64,000 nt of DNA. It comes from Anderseniella sp. Alg231-50 (GTDB lineage Bacteria; Pseudomonadota; Alphaproteobacteria; Rhizobiales; Aestuariivirgaceae). The position numbers were made by a program, and so were the translations under genes. The stretch covers positions 248,001-312,000 of the forward strand of contig NZ_LT703007.1 of the NCBI RefSeq assembly GCF_900149695.1, in the 5' to 3' direction. Shown here in pieces: positions 1-8,538 of this stretch; the first letter of the stretch is position 1, and every line of letters begins with the position of its first letter. The notes beneath the pieces are model-generated. The model was not told where the DNA came from. It saw nothing but the letters and a program-made list of their open reading frames with translations, and made no database searches.

Positions 1-1971
1 GCGGATGTCACCAACTCCATGGCAGCAGGCGCGCGCCAGGGTGGCGCGGAAATCTATCGCCGCACCATGGTTGAGAACATTGAACTGCTGCCCACCGGCG
101 AATGGAAAGTCATCACCGACAAGGGCAGTATTGTGTGCGAACACGTGGTCAATGCGGCCGGCTCCTATGCCGACGTGGTGGGCGCATGGACCGGACATAA
201 TGTGCCGATCTGCAACATGCTGCACCATTACCTCATCACCGAACCGGTTCAGGAGCTGATCGACCTGAAAGACGAACTGCCGGTGGTTCGCGATCCCTAC
301 TCCCATTCCTACCTGCGTGAAGAAACAAACGGTGTTCTGGTTGGTCCTTATGAAACCGAAGGCGCACATGTGTGCTGGGACGGCAAGCCACCGACATGGG
401 ACTTTGAGAACGAACTGATCACACCGGAACTGGACCGGTTGATGCCGTGGCTGGAAAAGGCCACCGAGCGCATGCCGATCTTTGCCAATGCCGGCATCAA
501 GTCGGTTATCTCCGGCGCCATCACCCACACCCCGGACGCCAACTTCCTGCTTGGTCCGGCACCCGGGCCGGCAAACTACTGGATGGCAACCGGCGCTTCC
601 ATCGGTGTCTGCCAGGGCGCAGGCGCGGGCAAGTACCTGGCACAATGGATGGTGCATGGCGCAACCGACATCAACATGGCTGAATTCGATCCACGCCGGT
701 TCGGCAACTGGGCCGACAAGGACTATGCGACCGAGCTGTCCATCGTTGACTATCAGCACATGTATTACTGCTATCGCCACGGCGAGCAGCACATGAACAA
801 ACGGCCATTGCGCACATCGTCCCTGTATGACCGCCTGAAGGACCGCGGTGCCCAGTTCCAGGCTGTGTTCGGCTGGGAGCGCGCACGCTGGTTCTCCACC
901 GACGGCAAGAGCGAAGACTATTCCTTCCGCCGCTCCAACTGGTTTGATGTGGTGGCTGAAGAGTGCAAGGCGGTGCGCGAAACCGCCGGTCTCATGGACC
1001 TCACGACATTTGCCAAGTTCGACGTGAAAGGCAAGGACGCAGAAAGCTTCCTGGAGCGCATATGCGCCAATCGCATCCCCAAGAAGGTCGGCGGCATCAT
1101 GCTGGGCCACCTGGTCAAGGAAGGCGGGCGTATCGAGAGCGAGATCACCGTCACCCGCCTCGGCGAAGAGCACTTTTATGTCCTGTCAGCCGCCGTTGCC
1201 CAGTTGCATGACATGGATGCGTTGCGCTGGCGCCGCAGCAAGGACGAAGTCGTTACAATTACGGACGTAACGGATGATTTTGGCGTCCTGGCGCTGGCCG
1301 GTCCGTTGTCGCGGGATATTCTGCAGCCGCATACGCCGCAGGACCTGTCCAATGACGGACTGCGCTGGCTGCGCGGTACTATCACCGAGGTTGCCGGTAT
1401 CAAGGATGTCCGTCTGATGCGGGTCAATTATGTGGGTGAACTGGGTTGGGAAATACATGCCCCGATGGATGGCCTGCCGGCAATCTTCGACGCCTTGATG
1501 GCAACCGGTGAACCATTGGGAATGCGACTCTTCGGCGCCTATGCCATGAACTCGCTTCGCATGGAGAAGGCCTATCGCGGTTGGGGAACCGAGCTGACCC
1601 AGGAAGTCACCCTGATCGAGGGCGACATGGAACGCTTCTGCCGTCTGGACAAGGAGTTCATCGGCAAAGCGGCTACACAGGCATCGAAACAGCGCGGCCC
1701 GCGTATCCAGCTTGTCTACATGGAGGTTGAAACAACCGATGCAGACTGTGCCGGCAATGAACCGATCTATCAGAACGGTGAGATTGTTGGCCTGACCACC
1801 GGCGGTGCCTATGGTCATGCGGTGAAAAAATCACTGACCTTTGCGTACCTGGATCCGAAAAAGGCCGACATGGCCAAGGACTTCGAGATCATGATGTTCG
1901 ATGAAATGCAGCCTGCCAGGATCATCGAGCAACCGGCCTGGGATCCGGAGAATGTCCGCCTGAGAGCGTAG
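1..1971 (+). CDS. Dimethylglycine/sarcosine dehydrogenase-like flavoprotein with GcvT domain (5' end missing)
   Basis: The frame is open from base 1, so the N-terminal FAD-binding part lies outside the window; 656 residues remain. The first ~225 residues are the C-terminal part of a DAO-type FAD oxidoreductase, with the NAAGSYADVVGAW stretch typical of FAD contact. From about residue 330 a GcvT-like aminomethyltransferase domain follows (GLMDLTTFAKFDV, NYVGELGWEIH, RMEKAYRGWGTEL), then a GcvT C-terminal barrel (TTGGAYGHAVKKSL). This layout is that of dimethylglycine or sarcosine dehydrogenases, which oxidatively demethylate the amine and pass the one-carbon unit to tetrahydrofolate. Substrate cannot be decided from sequence. 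A role in glycine-betaine or choline-derived one-carbon catabolism is inferred. Confidence 0.88.
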   Translation, partial: ADVTNSMAAGARQGGAEIYRRTMVENIELLPTGEWKVITDKGSIVCEHVVNAAGSYADVVGAWTGHNVPICNMLHHYLITEPVQELIDLKDELPVVRDPYSHSYLREETNGVLVGPYETEGAHVCWDGKPPTWDFENELITPELDRLMPWLEKATERMPIFANAGIKSVISGAITHTPDANFLLGPAPGPANYWMATGASIGVCQGAGAGKYLAQWMVHGATDINMAEFDPRRFGNWADKDYATELSIVDYQHMYYCYRHGEQHMNKRPLRTSSLYDRLKDRGAQFQAVFGWERARWFSTDGKSEDYSFRRSNWFDVVAEECKAVRETAGLMDLTTFAKFDVKGKDAESFLERICANRIPKKVGGIMLGHLVKEGGRIESEITVTRLGEEHFYVLSAAVAQLHDMDALRWRRSKDEVVTITDVTDDFGVLALAGPLSRDILQPHTPQDLSNDGLRWLRGTITEVAGIKDVRLMRVNYVGELGWEIHAPMDGLPAIFDALMATGEPLGMRLFGAYAMNSLRMEKAYRGWGTELTQEVTLIEGDMERFCRLDKEFIGKAATQASKQRGPRIQLVYMEVETTDADCAGNEPIYQNGEIVGLTTGGAYGHAVKKSLTFAYLDPKKADMAKDFEIMMFDEMQPARIIEQPAWDPENVRLRA

Positions 1972-2085
1972 TTCTCCTTCACCTCAACATGAACCGTGGG
2001 TGAACAAGGCATTCACTCACGGTTCTGTGATCATGTGGAACAGTGGCGCCAATAATAACAACTCCGACAAAAGGAGATTAGCGCC

Positions 2086-2166
2086 ATGACTTACGACATC
2101 AAAGTGATCCTGTTACTCGGCATGCTTGCCGGTTTGTCGTTCATTGCCAGCCTGGCCATAGTCTGA
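2086..2166 (+). CDS. 26-residue single-span membrane peptide
   Basis: This small gene has an excellent ribosome binding site (AAGGAG at 2071-2076, nine bases before ATG). The product is 26 residues: a short polar start (MTYDIK) followed by one uninterrupted hydrophobic helix (VILLLGMLAGLSFIASLAIV) that runs to the stop codon. It stands alone, 114 bp after the dehydrogenase gene and convergent with the next gene. I do not recognise a family. The strong start signal and clean membrane segment support translation, but a peptide this short could be chance. Confidence 0.5.
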   Translation: MTYDIKVILLLGMLAGLSFIASLAIV

Positions 2167-2209
2167 AACGCGCCATGCACGGCAGGCATCAATAGTGGAA
2201 ACCGCTGGA

Positions 2210-2524
2210 TCAGAGCCCGGAAAGCTTCGGTCTGCGGCTGTATTCAGCCCAGGAATTGCCGGCTGCAACAATGCAGGCCGTGCCATCAACCTGAGTAACC
2301 ACAATGGTCCAGGTACCGGTTTCCGATGTGAACAACTCCACCATGCCGGACGATCCGACAAGCCCCATCCCTGAGCGTTGTTCATTGTACTTTGCCGACA
2401 GCTTGTCGGTGATCTGGTTGTGTTCGGCGCAGTAACGGATGCCAGCATTGGCTCGCGCGGGCGCTGTGGCCCAGGCAAAAATGGCGAGCGCAGCAGCAAT
2501 CAAGGCGTAAACTCTTAAAGACAT
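2210..2524 (-). CDS. Small secreted hypothetical protein
   Basis: The 104-residue product starts at the ATG preceded by AAGGAGACGGTA; a longer frame upstream lacks such a site. It begins with a clear Sec signal peptide (MSLRVYALIAAALAIFAWA, likely cleaved after the ARANA region near residue 26). The mature part is about 78 residues with two cysteines (RYCAEH and TACIVAAG), which could form a periplasmic disulfide. The TGTWTIVVTQVDGTACIVAAG segment resembles small periplasmic proteins common in alphaproteobacteria. No function is assigned. Confidence 0.7.
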   Translation of the reverse strand: MSLRVYALIAAALAIFAWATAPARANAGIRYCAEHNQITDKLSAKYNEQRSGMGLVGSSGMVELFTSETGTWTIVVTQVDGTACIVAAGNSWAEYSRRPKLSGL

Positions 2525-2688
2525 TACCGTCTCCTTCCCCGCACCCCCTGCAGCAGTTTTTGCGCCACACGCGAGATGCAATAGAAATTGCCAAGCCGGT
2601 CCCTGTCAGTCTGATGACAAAGCCTGCGCCCTTATGGTTAATGAAAGATTAACAGCCGGCGAAACAGTCGCAGTGGAATGGCAGAATC

Positions 2689-3339
2689 TCAGGCAACCGA
2701 GGTCTTGCCGACCACTCGATCGAGACGGCGCCACAGCAGGCCATAAGGTGCCAGCAACACCAGCGCCATCGTTACCTTGACCATCAGATCGCCCAATGCC
2801 CAGGACACCCAGCGTGGCGCCTCAACGGCAAGCACACCAAGCAATGGCGCAGGCTGCACGGCAAAGTCGAGACCTGCTCCCAGAAAGGAAAAACTGGCTG
2901 CAAAAGCGAATGAGAAGAAGATGAAGGTGTCGACGACTGCGCCGACCATGGAAGAAATCAACGGCGCCCGCCACCATTGGCCCGACCGCAGCTTGTCAAA
3001 TATCGATACGTCCATCAGCTGGGAAATCAGGAACGCCGAGCCGGATGCGATGGCAATGCGCGGGCTGGCCAGAATGATCGAAACCAGTACTGCGATGGCA
3101 AAACCTGCAAATACCACCTTGCGGGCCGCCGCGGCGCCGAACAGCCGGTTGGTCAGGTCCGTCACCAGGAATGCCACCGGAAACGTAAACGCGGCATAGG
3201 TCAGAAGGTCGGCCAGTTGCACGGCACCAATGGTCGCGTGCACCGGAAACTGCACAAGATAGTTTGACCCGGCAATGATCACGGCCATCGCCACCACGGC
3301 AACAAAGAACTGATGTATTTTCATGTCAGCTGACTTCAT
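2689..3339 (-). CDS. Queuosine precursor transporter (YhhQ/VUT family)
   Basis: The 216-residue product has about six hydrophobic segments and the family hallmarks: an early hydrophobic stretch with NYLVQFPVH, LTYAAFTFPVAFLVTDLTNR, ASGSAFLISQLMDVSIFDKLR and the AVVDTFIFFSFAF helix. Family members import 7-cyano-7-deazaguanine or 7-aminomethyl-7-deazaguanine for queuosine modification of tRNA. The start is uncertain: ATG at 3339 (MKSADMKIHQ) or 3324 (MKIHQ); neither has a strong ribosome binding site. No preQ1 riboswitch was recognised in the 80 bp upstream. The gene lies between a small secreted protein gene and ndk, all on the same strand. Confidence 0.85.
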   Translation of the reverse strand: MKSADMKIHQFFVAVVAMAVIIAGSNYLVQFPVHATIGAVQLADLLTYAAFTFPVAFLVTDLTNRLFGAAAARKVVFAGFAIAVLVSIILASPRIAIASGSAFLISQLMDVSIFDKLRSGQWWRAPLISSMVGAVVDTFIFFSFAFAASFSFLGAGLDFAVQPAPLLGVLAVEAPRWVSWALGDLMVKVTMALVLLAPYGLLWRRLDRVVGKTSVA

Positions 3340-3421
3340 AGCCGATGTACCATTTCCGGTTAAAATGCCATGAGAGTGACTGCAACCGGCCACTCCCGCA
3401 TTTCAGTTCATGTTATCTGAC

Positions 3422-3844
3422 CTAGCCGACGATTTCAGCTTCCGAGAAATTCTGGCCGATTTCGATAGCGGCATTCTCAACACTGTCGGAACCGTGTACG
3501 GAATTTGCCTCGATCGACTCAGCGCACTCCTTGCGGATTGTACCGGCATCAGCGTCAGCCGGATTGGTCGCGCCCATGACGGTGCGATAAGCCGCAACAG
3601 CGTCTTCGCCCTCAAGAACCTGTACCACAACCGGGCCGGAGGTCATGAAGTTGACGAGGTCCATATAGAACGGGCGTTCCTTGTGAACGGCATAAAACTC
3701 CTTGGCCTGGTCTTCGGACCACTTCACGCGCTTTTGCGCGACGATGCGCAGGCCGGCAGCTTCAATCATGGAATTGATCTTGCCGGTCAGATTGCGGCGG
3801 GTAGCATCTGGCTTGATGATGGAGAATGTGCGCTGGACGGCCAT
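3422..3844 (-). CDS. ndk: Nucleoside diphosphate kinase
   Basis: The 140-residue protein is full length for this enzyme, which transfers the gamma-phosphate of ATP to nucleoside diphosphates through a phospho-histidine. Visible motifs are [13 protein letters not shown] at the N-terminus and the active-site NSVHGSD with His117. The start MAVQRTF matches the family; an in-frame ATG 15 bp upstream is less likely. It is separated from the upstream OmpA-repeat gene by about 140 bp that hold a terminator-like hairpin, so it is probably transcribed from its own promoter. Confidence 0.96.
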   Translation of the reverse strand: MAVQRTFSIIKPDATRRNLTGKINSMIEAAGLRIVAQKRVKWSEDQAKEFYAVHKERPFYMDLVNFMTSGPVVVQVLEGEDAVAAYRTVMGATNPADADAGTIRKECAESIEANSVHGSDSVENAAIEIGQNFSEAEIVG

Positions 3845-3943
3845 GGGTCGTTCTTTCATGAAAAATGGTTTTGAGGATTGCTTCAGATGGCGCGCTTATA
3901 GCCGCGCTGCAATCAGACTTCAAGCGGGCATAGATACAGCAAA

Positions 3944-3967
3944 GGGTGCCGCTTTGACGCGGCACCC
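3944..3967 (-). terminator. Hairpin terminator after the OmpA-repeat gene
   Basis: A perfect 9-bp stem GGGTGCCGC/GCGGCACCC with a 6-base loop lies just downstream of the stop codon of the minus-strand OmpA gene. On the minus strand it is followed by TTTGCTGT, a short T tract. It would separate that gene from ndk. Confidence 0.6.
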
Positions 3968-3986
3968 CTGCTCTTCGATAACGCTG

Positions 3987-6272
3987 TTACCGGCTGGCAA
4001 GAAGCGGCGTAATGCGCCGGATGGTAACACGGCGGTTTTCTGCCTCTTCTTCCTCGGTTTCAATTTTGAGGAACTCCTCGCCATAGCCCACCGTTTCGAT
4101 GTTGGTGCGCTCTATGTTGAAGAATTGCAGCATGGCATCGCGAACCGCATTTGCACGCTTGGATGACAAACCCTGATTGTAGGCGGCAGATCCAACCGCA
4201 TCGGTATGCCCTTCGATGAGGAAGACCTCATTGGGGTTGGCAGCGATGATGCGCTCAATGATCTCGCCAATTCGTTCAAGTTGAGGAATTTCCTCTTCGC
4301 GAACAAACGATTCATTGAAGCCAAAACGGATTGTGTCCACTTCAATGGCCGGCATGGAATCGCGTGCCGACGGACGGCCACTGCGGAACTCCTGACGTGA
4401 GAACTTGCGTTCAATACGCCGGCGCGGTGGCGCCACCAACTGCTGTTCAAGCAGTTCATCATCAGCCTCTGCAGCGGCGATATCATCCCGGTCGGGACCG
4501 ATGCGCACTGGCGGGATCTGGATGATGATCTGGTTGTTGTCGCGGTTGCGGCGCAGTCTTTCCCTGCGGTCCGCACGCCCGGCAATCAACCTGCGGCGTT
4601 TCTCACGGCGAGCTTCGCGCAGCAGATCACGCAGGCGTTCCTTCTGACCGGCACGCAATGTGTTGGAGGCCAGCAGATCACGGGCAGACTTGATGCGTCT
4701 CTGCAACTGCCGGTCGTTCAGGTCACGAACATCGCGACGGTCACGCAGCAGTTGACGGGCATCCAGCCTGTCTTCACGCCGTTCGGCCCGGTTCTGGTCA
4801 CGGCGGGCAACACGATCGCGCAATTCATCGCGATCGGTACGCGCCATGCGGCGTACCTGGCGGAACAACGGCCGATTGAGATCGCTGTCACCCATGATCC
4901 GGCGGGCCCGTTCGAGCCTGCGGCGCAATTGCGGGTCGCGCAGTGAAGCGGCAGACCTGTTGTCAGCCAGCAAATCGCGGGCTTCGCGGTTGACATTGGA
5001 AGCCGGTTGCTGGGTTACCTGTGAGCGGCGATCAACTTCCGACCGTGCCACACGCACCTGTTCGCGCACCTGGCGCTCAAGCCGGTTGCGCAGGCCATCA
5101 CGCTGCAACAGGTTGCGGCCATTGCGAATACGGGTCCGCAACTCACCATCACTCATCCTGCGCACGTTCTTGTCATTGAGCAGGTAGCGCCGGGCCTGGC
5201 GGTTCACATTGCCGGACTGATCCGGTTGCGGTGGTGTCACCACGGTAGAGCGACGATCCGCCTCCGCGCGCGCAGTCTGGACCTTGTCACGAACCTGGCG
5301 CTTCAGCCTGTTGCGCAGGCCATCGCGCTGCAACAGGTTGCGTCCGTTGCGGATGCGGGTCTGCAGTTCGGCATCACTCATCCGGCGCACATTCTTGTCA
5401 TTCTGCAGATAGCGCCGGGCCTGGCGGTTTACATTGCCAGCCTGATCCGGCTGTGGCTGGTTCGCAACTTTTGCGCGGCGAGCTTTCTCATCACGGGCTA
5501 ACAGAAGCTGTTTAAGCACCCTGCGCTCCGTGTTTTCGCCCAAACGCTTGTCCCGCTCCATGATGTAATTGCCATCACGGATGCGGGCCTGCAGTTCGGC
5601 ATCACTCATCCGACGCACTTTTTTCTTGTTGCGCAGATAGCGTCGTGCCCGTTGTTTTACATCACCGTTGTTGCCTTGCAGGGCAGGCTGGACCTGTTGT
5701 TGCGGGACCGGCTGAACCTTAGGCGTTTTGACGACGGCAGCCCGGCGCGCGGTTTCAGCGCGGGCGGCCTTGACCTGGTCACGAACCTGGCGTTTGAGCT
5801 TGCCGCTCAACCCGTCCTGCTGCAGCAAATTGCGACCATTGCGGATGCGGGTCTGCAACTGGTTGTCTTTCATGCTGCGCACATTGGCATTGTTGCGCAG
5901 ATAACGCCGTGCCAGGCGGTTTACGTTGGCAGACTGATCCTGCTGTTGTTGAACAGGTTGTGCCTTGGGTTGAGGCTGTGGCTGCGCTTCCTGCTGCTGC
6001 TGTACGGGCTGCGGCTGAGCCGGTTGTGGTTGGGCCGCCTGATTCTTGCGGCGCTTGAGCTCACGCTGAACCCGGCGAAGCTGGCGTTTCTGTTTCTTGC
6101 CACCTCCATTGTCGATTTCGCCGCGCAGGACCTGCTGGCGCTGCAGCAACTGCTCAACCGACATTTGCTTAACCTGGTCTTTGCTTTGCGCCATGCTGCC
6201 GACCGGCGCCAGCGCAAGGCCGGCGGCAACCACCAGCGCGCCCAGCATGGACGTTTGAAATACCCGTTTCAT
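3987..6272 (-). CDS. Arginine-rich tandem-repeat protein with C-terminal OmpA domain
   Basis: The 761-residue exported protein starts at the ATG preceded by AAGGAGGGAAATTA and carries a signal peptide (to about residue 29, VGSMAQ). Then come a Q/P-rich linker (residues ~79-114) and about six repeats of ~65-75 residues between ~117 and ~562. Each repeat has an ARRYLRN-type start, a central RMSDAELQTRIRNGRNLL and a basic end; repeats 3 and 4 are nearly identical. A hydrophobic stretch QIIIQIPPVRIGP precedes an OmpA-like peptidoglycan-binding domain (~643-755) with the motif EGHTDAVGS. The C-terminal domain suggests anchoring to peptidoglycan. The function of the very basic repeats is unknown. 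It could bind an acidic envelope polymer, but that is inference. Confidence 0.85.
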   Translation of the reverse strand: MKRVFQTSMLGALVVAAGLALAPVGSMAQSKDQVKQMSVEQLLQRQQVLRGEIDNGGGKKQKRQLRRVQRELKRRKNQAAQPQPAQPQPVQQQQEAQPQPQPKAQPVQQQQDQSANVNRLARRYLRNNANVRSMKDNQLQTRIRNGRNLLQQDGLSGKLKRQVRDQVKAARAETARRAAVVKTPKVQPVPQQQVQPALQGNNGDVKQRARRYLRNKKKVRRMSDAELQARIRDGNYIMERDKRLGENTERRVLKQLLLARDEKARRAKVANQPQPDQAGNVNRQARRYLQNDKNVRRMSDAELQTRIRNGRNLLQRDGLRNRLKRQVRDKVQTARAEADRRSTVVTPPQPDQSGNVNRQARRYLLNDKNVRRMSDGELRTRIRNGRNLLQRDGLRNRLERQVREQVRVARSEVDRRSQVTQQPASNVNREARDLLADNRSAASLRDPQLRRRLERARRIMGDSDLNRPLFRQVRRMARTDRDELRDRVARRDQNRAERREDRLDARQLLRDRRDVRDLNDRQLQRRIKSARDLLASNTLRAGQKERLRDLLREARREKRRRLIAGRADRRERLRRNRDNNQIIIQIPPVRIGPDRDDIAAAEADDELLEQQLVAPPRRRIERKFSRQEFRSGRPSARDSMPAIEVDTIRFGFNESFVREEEIPQLERIGEIIERIIAANPNEVFLIEGHTDAVGSAAYNQGLSSKRANAVRDAMLQFFNIERTNIETVGYGEEFLKIETEEEEAENRRVTIRRITPLLASR
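4587..5924 (-). repeat. In-gene tandem repeats encoding ~65-75-residue basic units
   Basis: About six degenerate units are visible in the translated minus strand, separated by short Q/P-rich spacers such as PQPDQ. The third (about 5432-5235) and fourth (about 5207-5019) share nearly all residues, and their DNA is also highly similar, which points to recent internal duplication. The fifth and sixth units are more divergent. Confidence 0.75.
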
Positions 6273-6361
6273 TAATTTCCCTCCTTGGCAAACCTCGCAC
6301 ATGCGCGCAAGTTTGCGGTCAATGATGTCCAACAATCTGGCAAAACGGAGATGAACGAGAC

Positions 6362-6748
6362 ATGAACCCGATTGAAATGGAAAATGCATCGCCTGCCGTG
6401 CGAGCTGTCTATGACGACATATGTACCACGCGCGGCGTTCCCGACGTCAACAATTTCTGGAAGTACCTGGCCAATGAACCCCGCATGCTGGCAAATGTCT
6501 GGAACAGCCTGAAAGACATAATGGGACCTGGTGCGCTTGATCCTCTGACCAAAGAACTGATCTACACGGCGATTTCCATGTCAAACAACTGCGACTACTG
6601 CATGGCAAGCCACGGTGCGTCGGCGCGCGCCAAGGGCGCGGATGAAGCAATGATGAATGAACTGATCGCAGTTGTGGGACTGGCCAATATGACCAACCGG
6701 CTTGCAACGGCTTACAAGGTGCCTGTAGACGAGGCTTTCAAAACCTGA
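6362..6748 (+). CDS. Carboxymuconolactone decarboxylase / AhpD-like protein
   Basis: The 128-residue protein has the AhpD-fold signature NCDYCMASHG, with Cys77 and Cys80 forming a CxxC redox pair and His84 nearby. Upstream is the conserved helix LTKELIYTAISMSN. Family members include alkylhydroperoxidase AhpD and decarboxylases; retention of the CxxC favours a thiol-based peroxidase or reductase role over decarboxylation. It is divergently transcribed from the OmpA-repeat gene across about 90 bp and followed by a cytochrome gene on the same strand. Confidence 0.85.
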   Translation: MNPIEMENASPAVRAVYDDICTTRGVPDVNNFWKYLANEPRMLANVWNSLKDIMGPGALDPLTKELIYTAISMSNNCDYCMASHGASARAKGADEAMMNELIAVVGLANMTNRLATAYKVPVDEAFKT

Positions 6749-6849
6749 TCCGCCGGGATTCAGGCCGCCGGCACGACTTGAACGGCGCAACCAAGTTGTG
6801 CCAAACCCTCACTGTGACCCAAACAACCACTCTCAAGGAACGCCGACCA

Positions 6850-7290
6850 GTGACCCGATGCACTAAATTAGCAGTTTTTGCCGCAATTTTCGCGATACCG
6901 ACGCTTGCGCTGGCTCATTCCGGCGCGACAGGTATCGTGAAGAAACGCATGGAAGTCATGAAGGACGTCGGTGCGGTGATGAAAGAACTTGGCGCCATGG
7001 TAAAGGGAGATGCGAATTTTGACGCATCGACGGTGGCGAGACGTGCCGGTGATCTGAAGGTGCATGCCGCCGGCATGCCTGCCCTGTTCCCGGAAGGCTC
7101 CATCCATGGCCCAAGCGAAGCGCTGCCGCAAATCTGGGCGGATTTTGAAGAGTTTAGCAGAATCGCTTCAGATCTTGAATCCGCTGCCGCGACCCTGTCC
7201 GGCGTGACCGAGGCAGCAGCCCTGCCCGCCGCACTCGGTGCTGCCGGCAAAACCTGCAAAGCCTGCCATTCGGATTATCGAAAACCGTGA
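6850..7290 (+). CDS. Cytochrome c' / c556-type periplasmic cytochrome
   Basis: The 146-residue protein starts most likely at GTG 6850, which has AAGGAA nine bases upstream and is followed directly by a signal peptide ending at ALAHSG. The C-terminal heme motif [11 protein letters not shown] (CxxCH) is where class II cytochromes carry it. The helical region [20 protein letters not shown] supplies the expected distal Met area. Cytochromes c' carry electrons or bind NO in the periplasm. Its stop overlaps the next gene's start as GTGA, so the two are co-translated. Confidence 0.88.
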   Translation: MTRCTKLAVFAAIFAIPTLALAHSGATGIVKKRMEVMKDVGAVMKELGAMVKGDANFDASTVARRAGDLKVHAAGMPALFPEGSIHGPSEALPQIWADFEEFSRIASDLESAAATLSGVTEAAALPAALGAAGKTCKACHSDYRKP

Positions 7291-8204
7291 AAAACCCGGA
7301 CAAGACAGTCGTTGCGGCCCTGTACAGGTTCGCGGTGTTTGACAGGCCGGAAGACCTGCAGGGCCCGCTGTCCAGCATTGCCGGCCATCACGGTGTCAAA
7401 GGCACGCTGTTGCTGGCGCGCGAAGGTATCAACGGCACCATTGCCGGCAGTCGTGAAGGTATTGATGCCGTTCTTGCCCACATCCGCACACTGCCCGGCT
7501 GCGCTGACATCGAGCACAAGGAATCCTGGGCTCCAGACATGCCGTTCAATCGGCTGAAAGTCAGGTTGAAACGCGAAATCGTGACGATGGGCATAGAAGA
7601 CATCGATCCCAACCAGATTGTCGGCACCTATGTTGAGCCACAGGACTGGAATGACCTGATCAGTGATCCTGATACAGTGGTTATCGATACCCGCAATGAC
7701 TACGAGGTTTCCATCGGCACTTTCGATGGCGCAATTGACCCAAATACCAGGTCTTTTCGCGAATTTCCCGACTGGCTGAACGCCCGTCACAACGAGCTTG
7801 CCAGCAAGAAAGTCGCCATGTTCTGCACCGGCGGCATACGATGCGAAAAGGCAACCGCCTTTGCCAAACAGGCCGGGATCGACGAGGTTTATCACCTCAA
7901 GGGCGGCATTCTGAAGTATCTCGAGCTGGTGCCGCCGGAAGAAAGCAAGTGGCGCGGCGACTGTTTTGTGTTTGATGAACGGGTGTCCGTCGGCCTCGGG
8001 CTGGAACCGGGTGAACATCAACTGTGCCGGGCGTGCCGCATGCCGTTGACGGCCGAGGACCTTCAATCTGAATTGTACGAAGAAGGCGTTTCATGCGTAC
8101 ATTGCCACGACACCCGCACGAACGAAGACCGGGCCCGCTTCCGGCAGCGCCAGCACCAGATCATGCTGGCAAAGGCGCGCGGCGAAAAACATCTCGGTAA
8201 TTAG
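7287..8204 (+). CDS. trhO: tRNA uridine-34 hydroxylase (rhodanese family)
   Basis: The 305-residue protein begins at GTG 7287, which overlaps the preceding TGA. It has the N-terminal UPF0176 domain ([14 protein letters not shown]), a rhodanese domain from about residue 125 ([11 protein letters not shown]) with the active-site loop [12 protein letters not shown], and a C-terminal cysteine cluster (LCRACR, CVHCH). TrhO hydroxylates uridine 34 of certain tRNAs in an oxygen-dependent reaction. Start codon, motifs and length all fit the family. Pairing with a periplasmic cytochrome is probably incidental. Confidence 0.93.
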   Translation: MKNPDKTVVAALYRFAVFDRPEDLQGPLSSIAGHHGVKGTLLLAREGINGTIAGSREGIDAVLAHIRTLPGCADIEHKESWAPDMPFNRLKVRLKREIVTMGIEDIDPNQIVGTYVEPQDWNDLISDPDTVVIDTRNDYEVSIGTFDGAIDPNTRSFREFPDWLNARHNELASKKVAMFCTGGIRCEKATAFAKQAGIDEVYHLKGGILKYLELVPPEESKWRGDCFVFDERVSVGLGLEPGEHQLCRACRMPLTAEDLQSELYEEGVSCVHCHDTRTNEDRARFRQRQHQIMLAKARGEKHLGN

Positions 8205-8538
8205 ACGCAAATTGCAAAAAAGACGCGCCCCGGTCGCTTGAACGGCAGGGGGAACCGTTGTGCGAGGGAGCGCGATCTGATCAGCGGGGCTTTTCATGGT
8301 GTCCGGGAGGGGTATACCGGGGCCATGATGCCCATCTTCTAAGTCCGGCGTATGTTTGGTTCTTGTTGCATCACAATGCCCGGATACGTTTGCAGGGGAT
8401 CGGGGGGCTTGCCTTTGCTTCGTCTTCTTGTTGTTCAACGCCTTGTTGTTGATGAGTAACCTAGGCATATTTTGAAGACATGAATGTGCATTTCATCACA
8501 TTGCGAAACTGCCCTGCTTTTCCGCCCAAGGAACCTAC
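8205..8538. other. Intergenic region with repeat copy A
   Basis: The 334 bp between trhO and the HugZ-like gene are almost filled by the first copy of the structured repeat (8216-8508). The remaining 30 bp hold the AAGGAA ribosome binding site of the HugZ-like gene. I see no protein-coding frame that survives comparison of the three repeat copies. Confidence 0.8.
8216..8508 (-). ncRNA. Candidate small RNA, repeat copy A
   Basis: This is one of three ~295-bp copies (others at 9474-9769 and 10001-10299). Read on the minus strand, it begins with the conserved TTTCGCAATGTGATGAA, has a conserved hairpin (8295-8327; CATGG/CCATG outer, CCGG/CCGG inner, loop TATACCCCTC) and ends in a long GC stem (8224-8231 with 8267-8274) followed by TTTTTT. 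In this copy one stem pair is G-U on the minus strand but a C-A mismatch on the plus strand. That supports a minus-strand transcript. Divergent from the HugZ-like gene. Family unknown to me. Confidence 0.6.

Noticed and set aside
3340-3421. preQ1 riboswitch before the queuosine-precursor transporter
   Set aside because: The expected compact hairpin-pseudoknot with its A-rich tail was not seen in the 80 bp upstream.
5652-6275. Long plus-strand frame of 207 codons antisense to the OmpA-repeat gene
   Set aside because: It mirrors the repeat gene, has no ribosome binding site, and its periodic composition follows from the repeats on the other strand.
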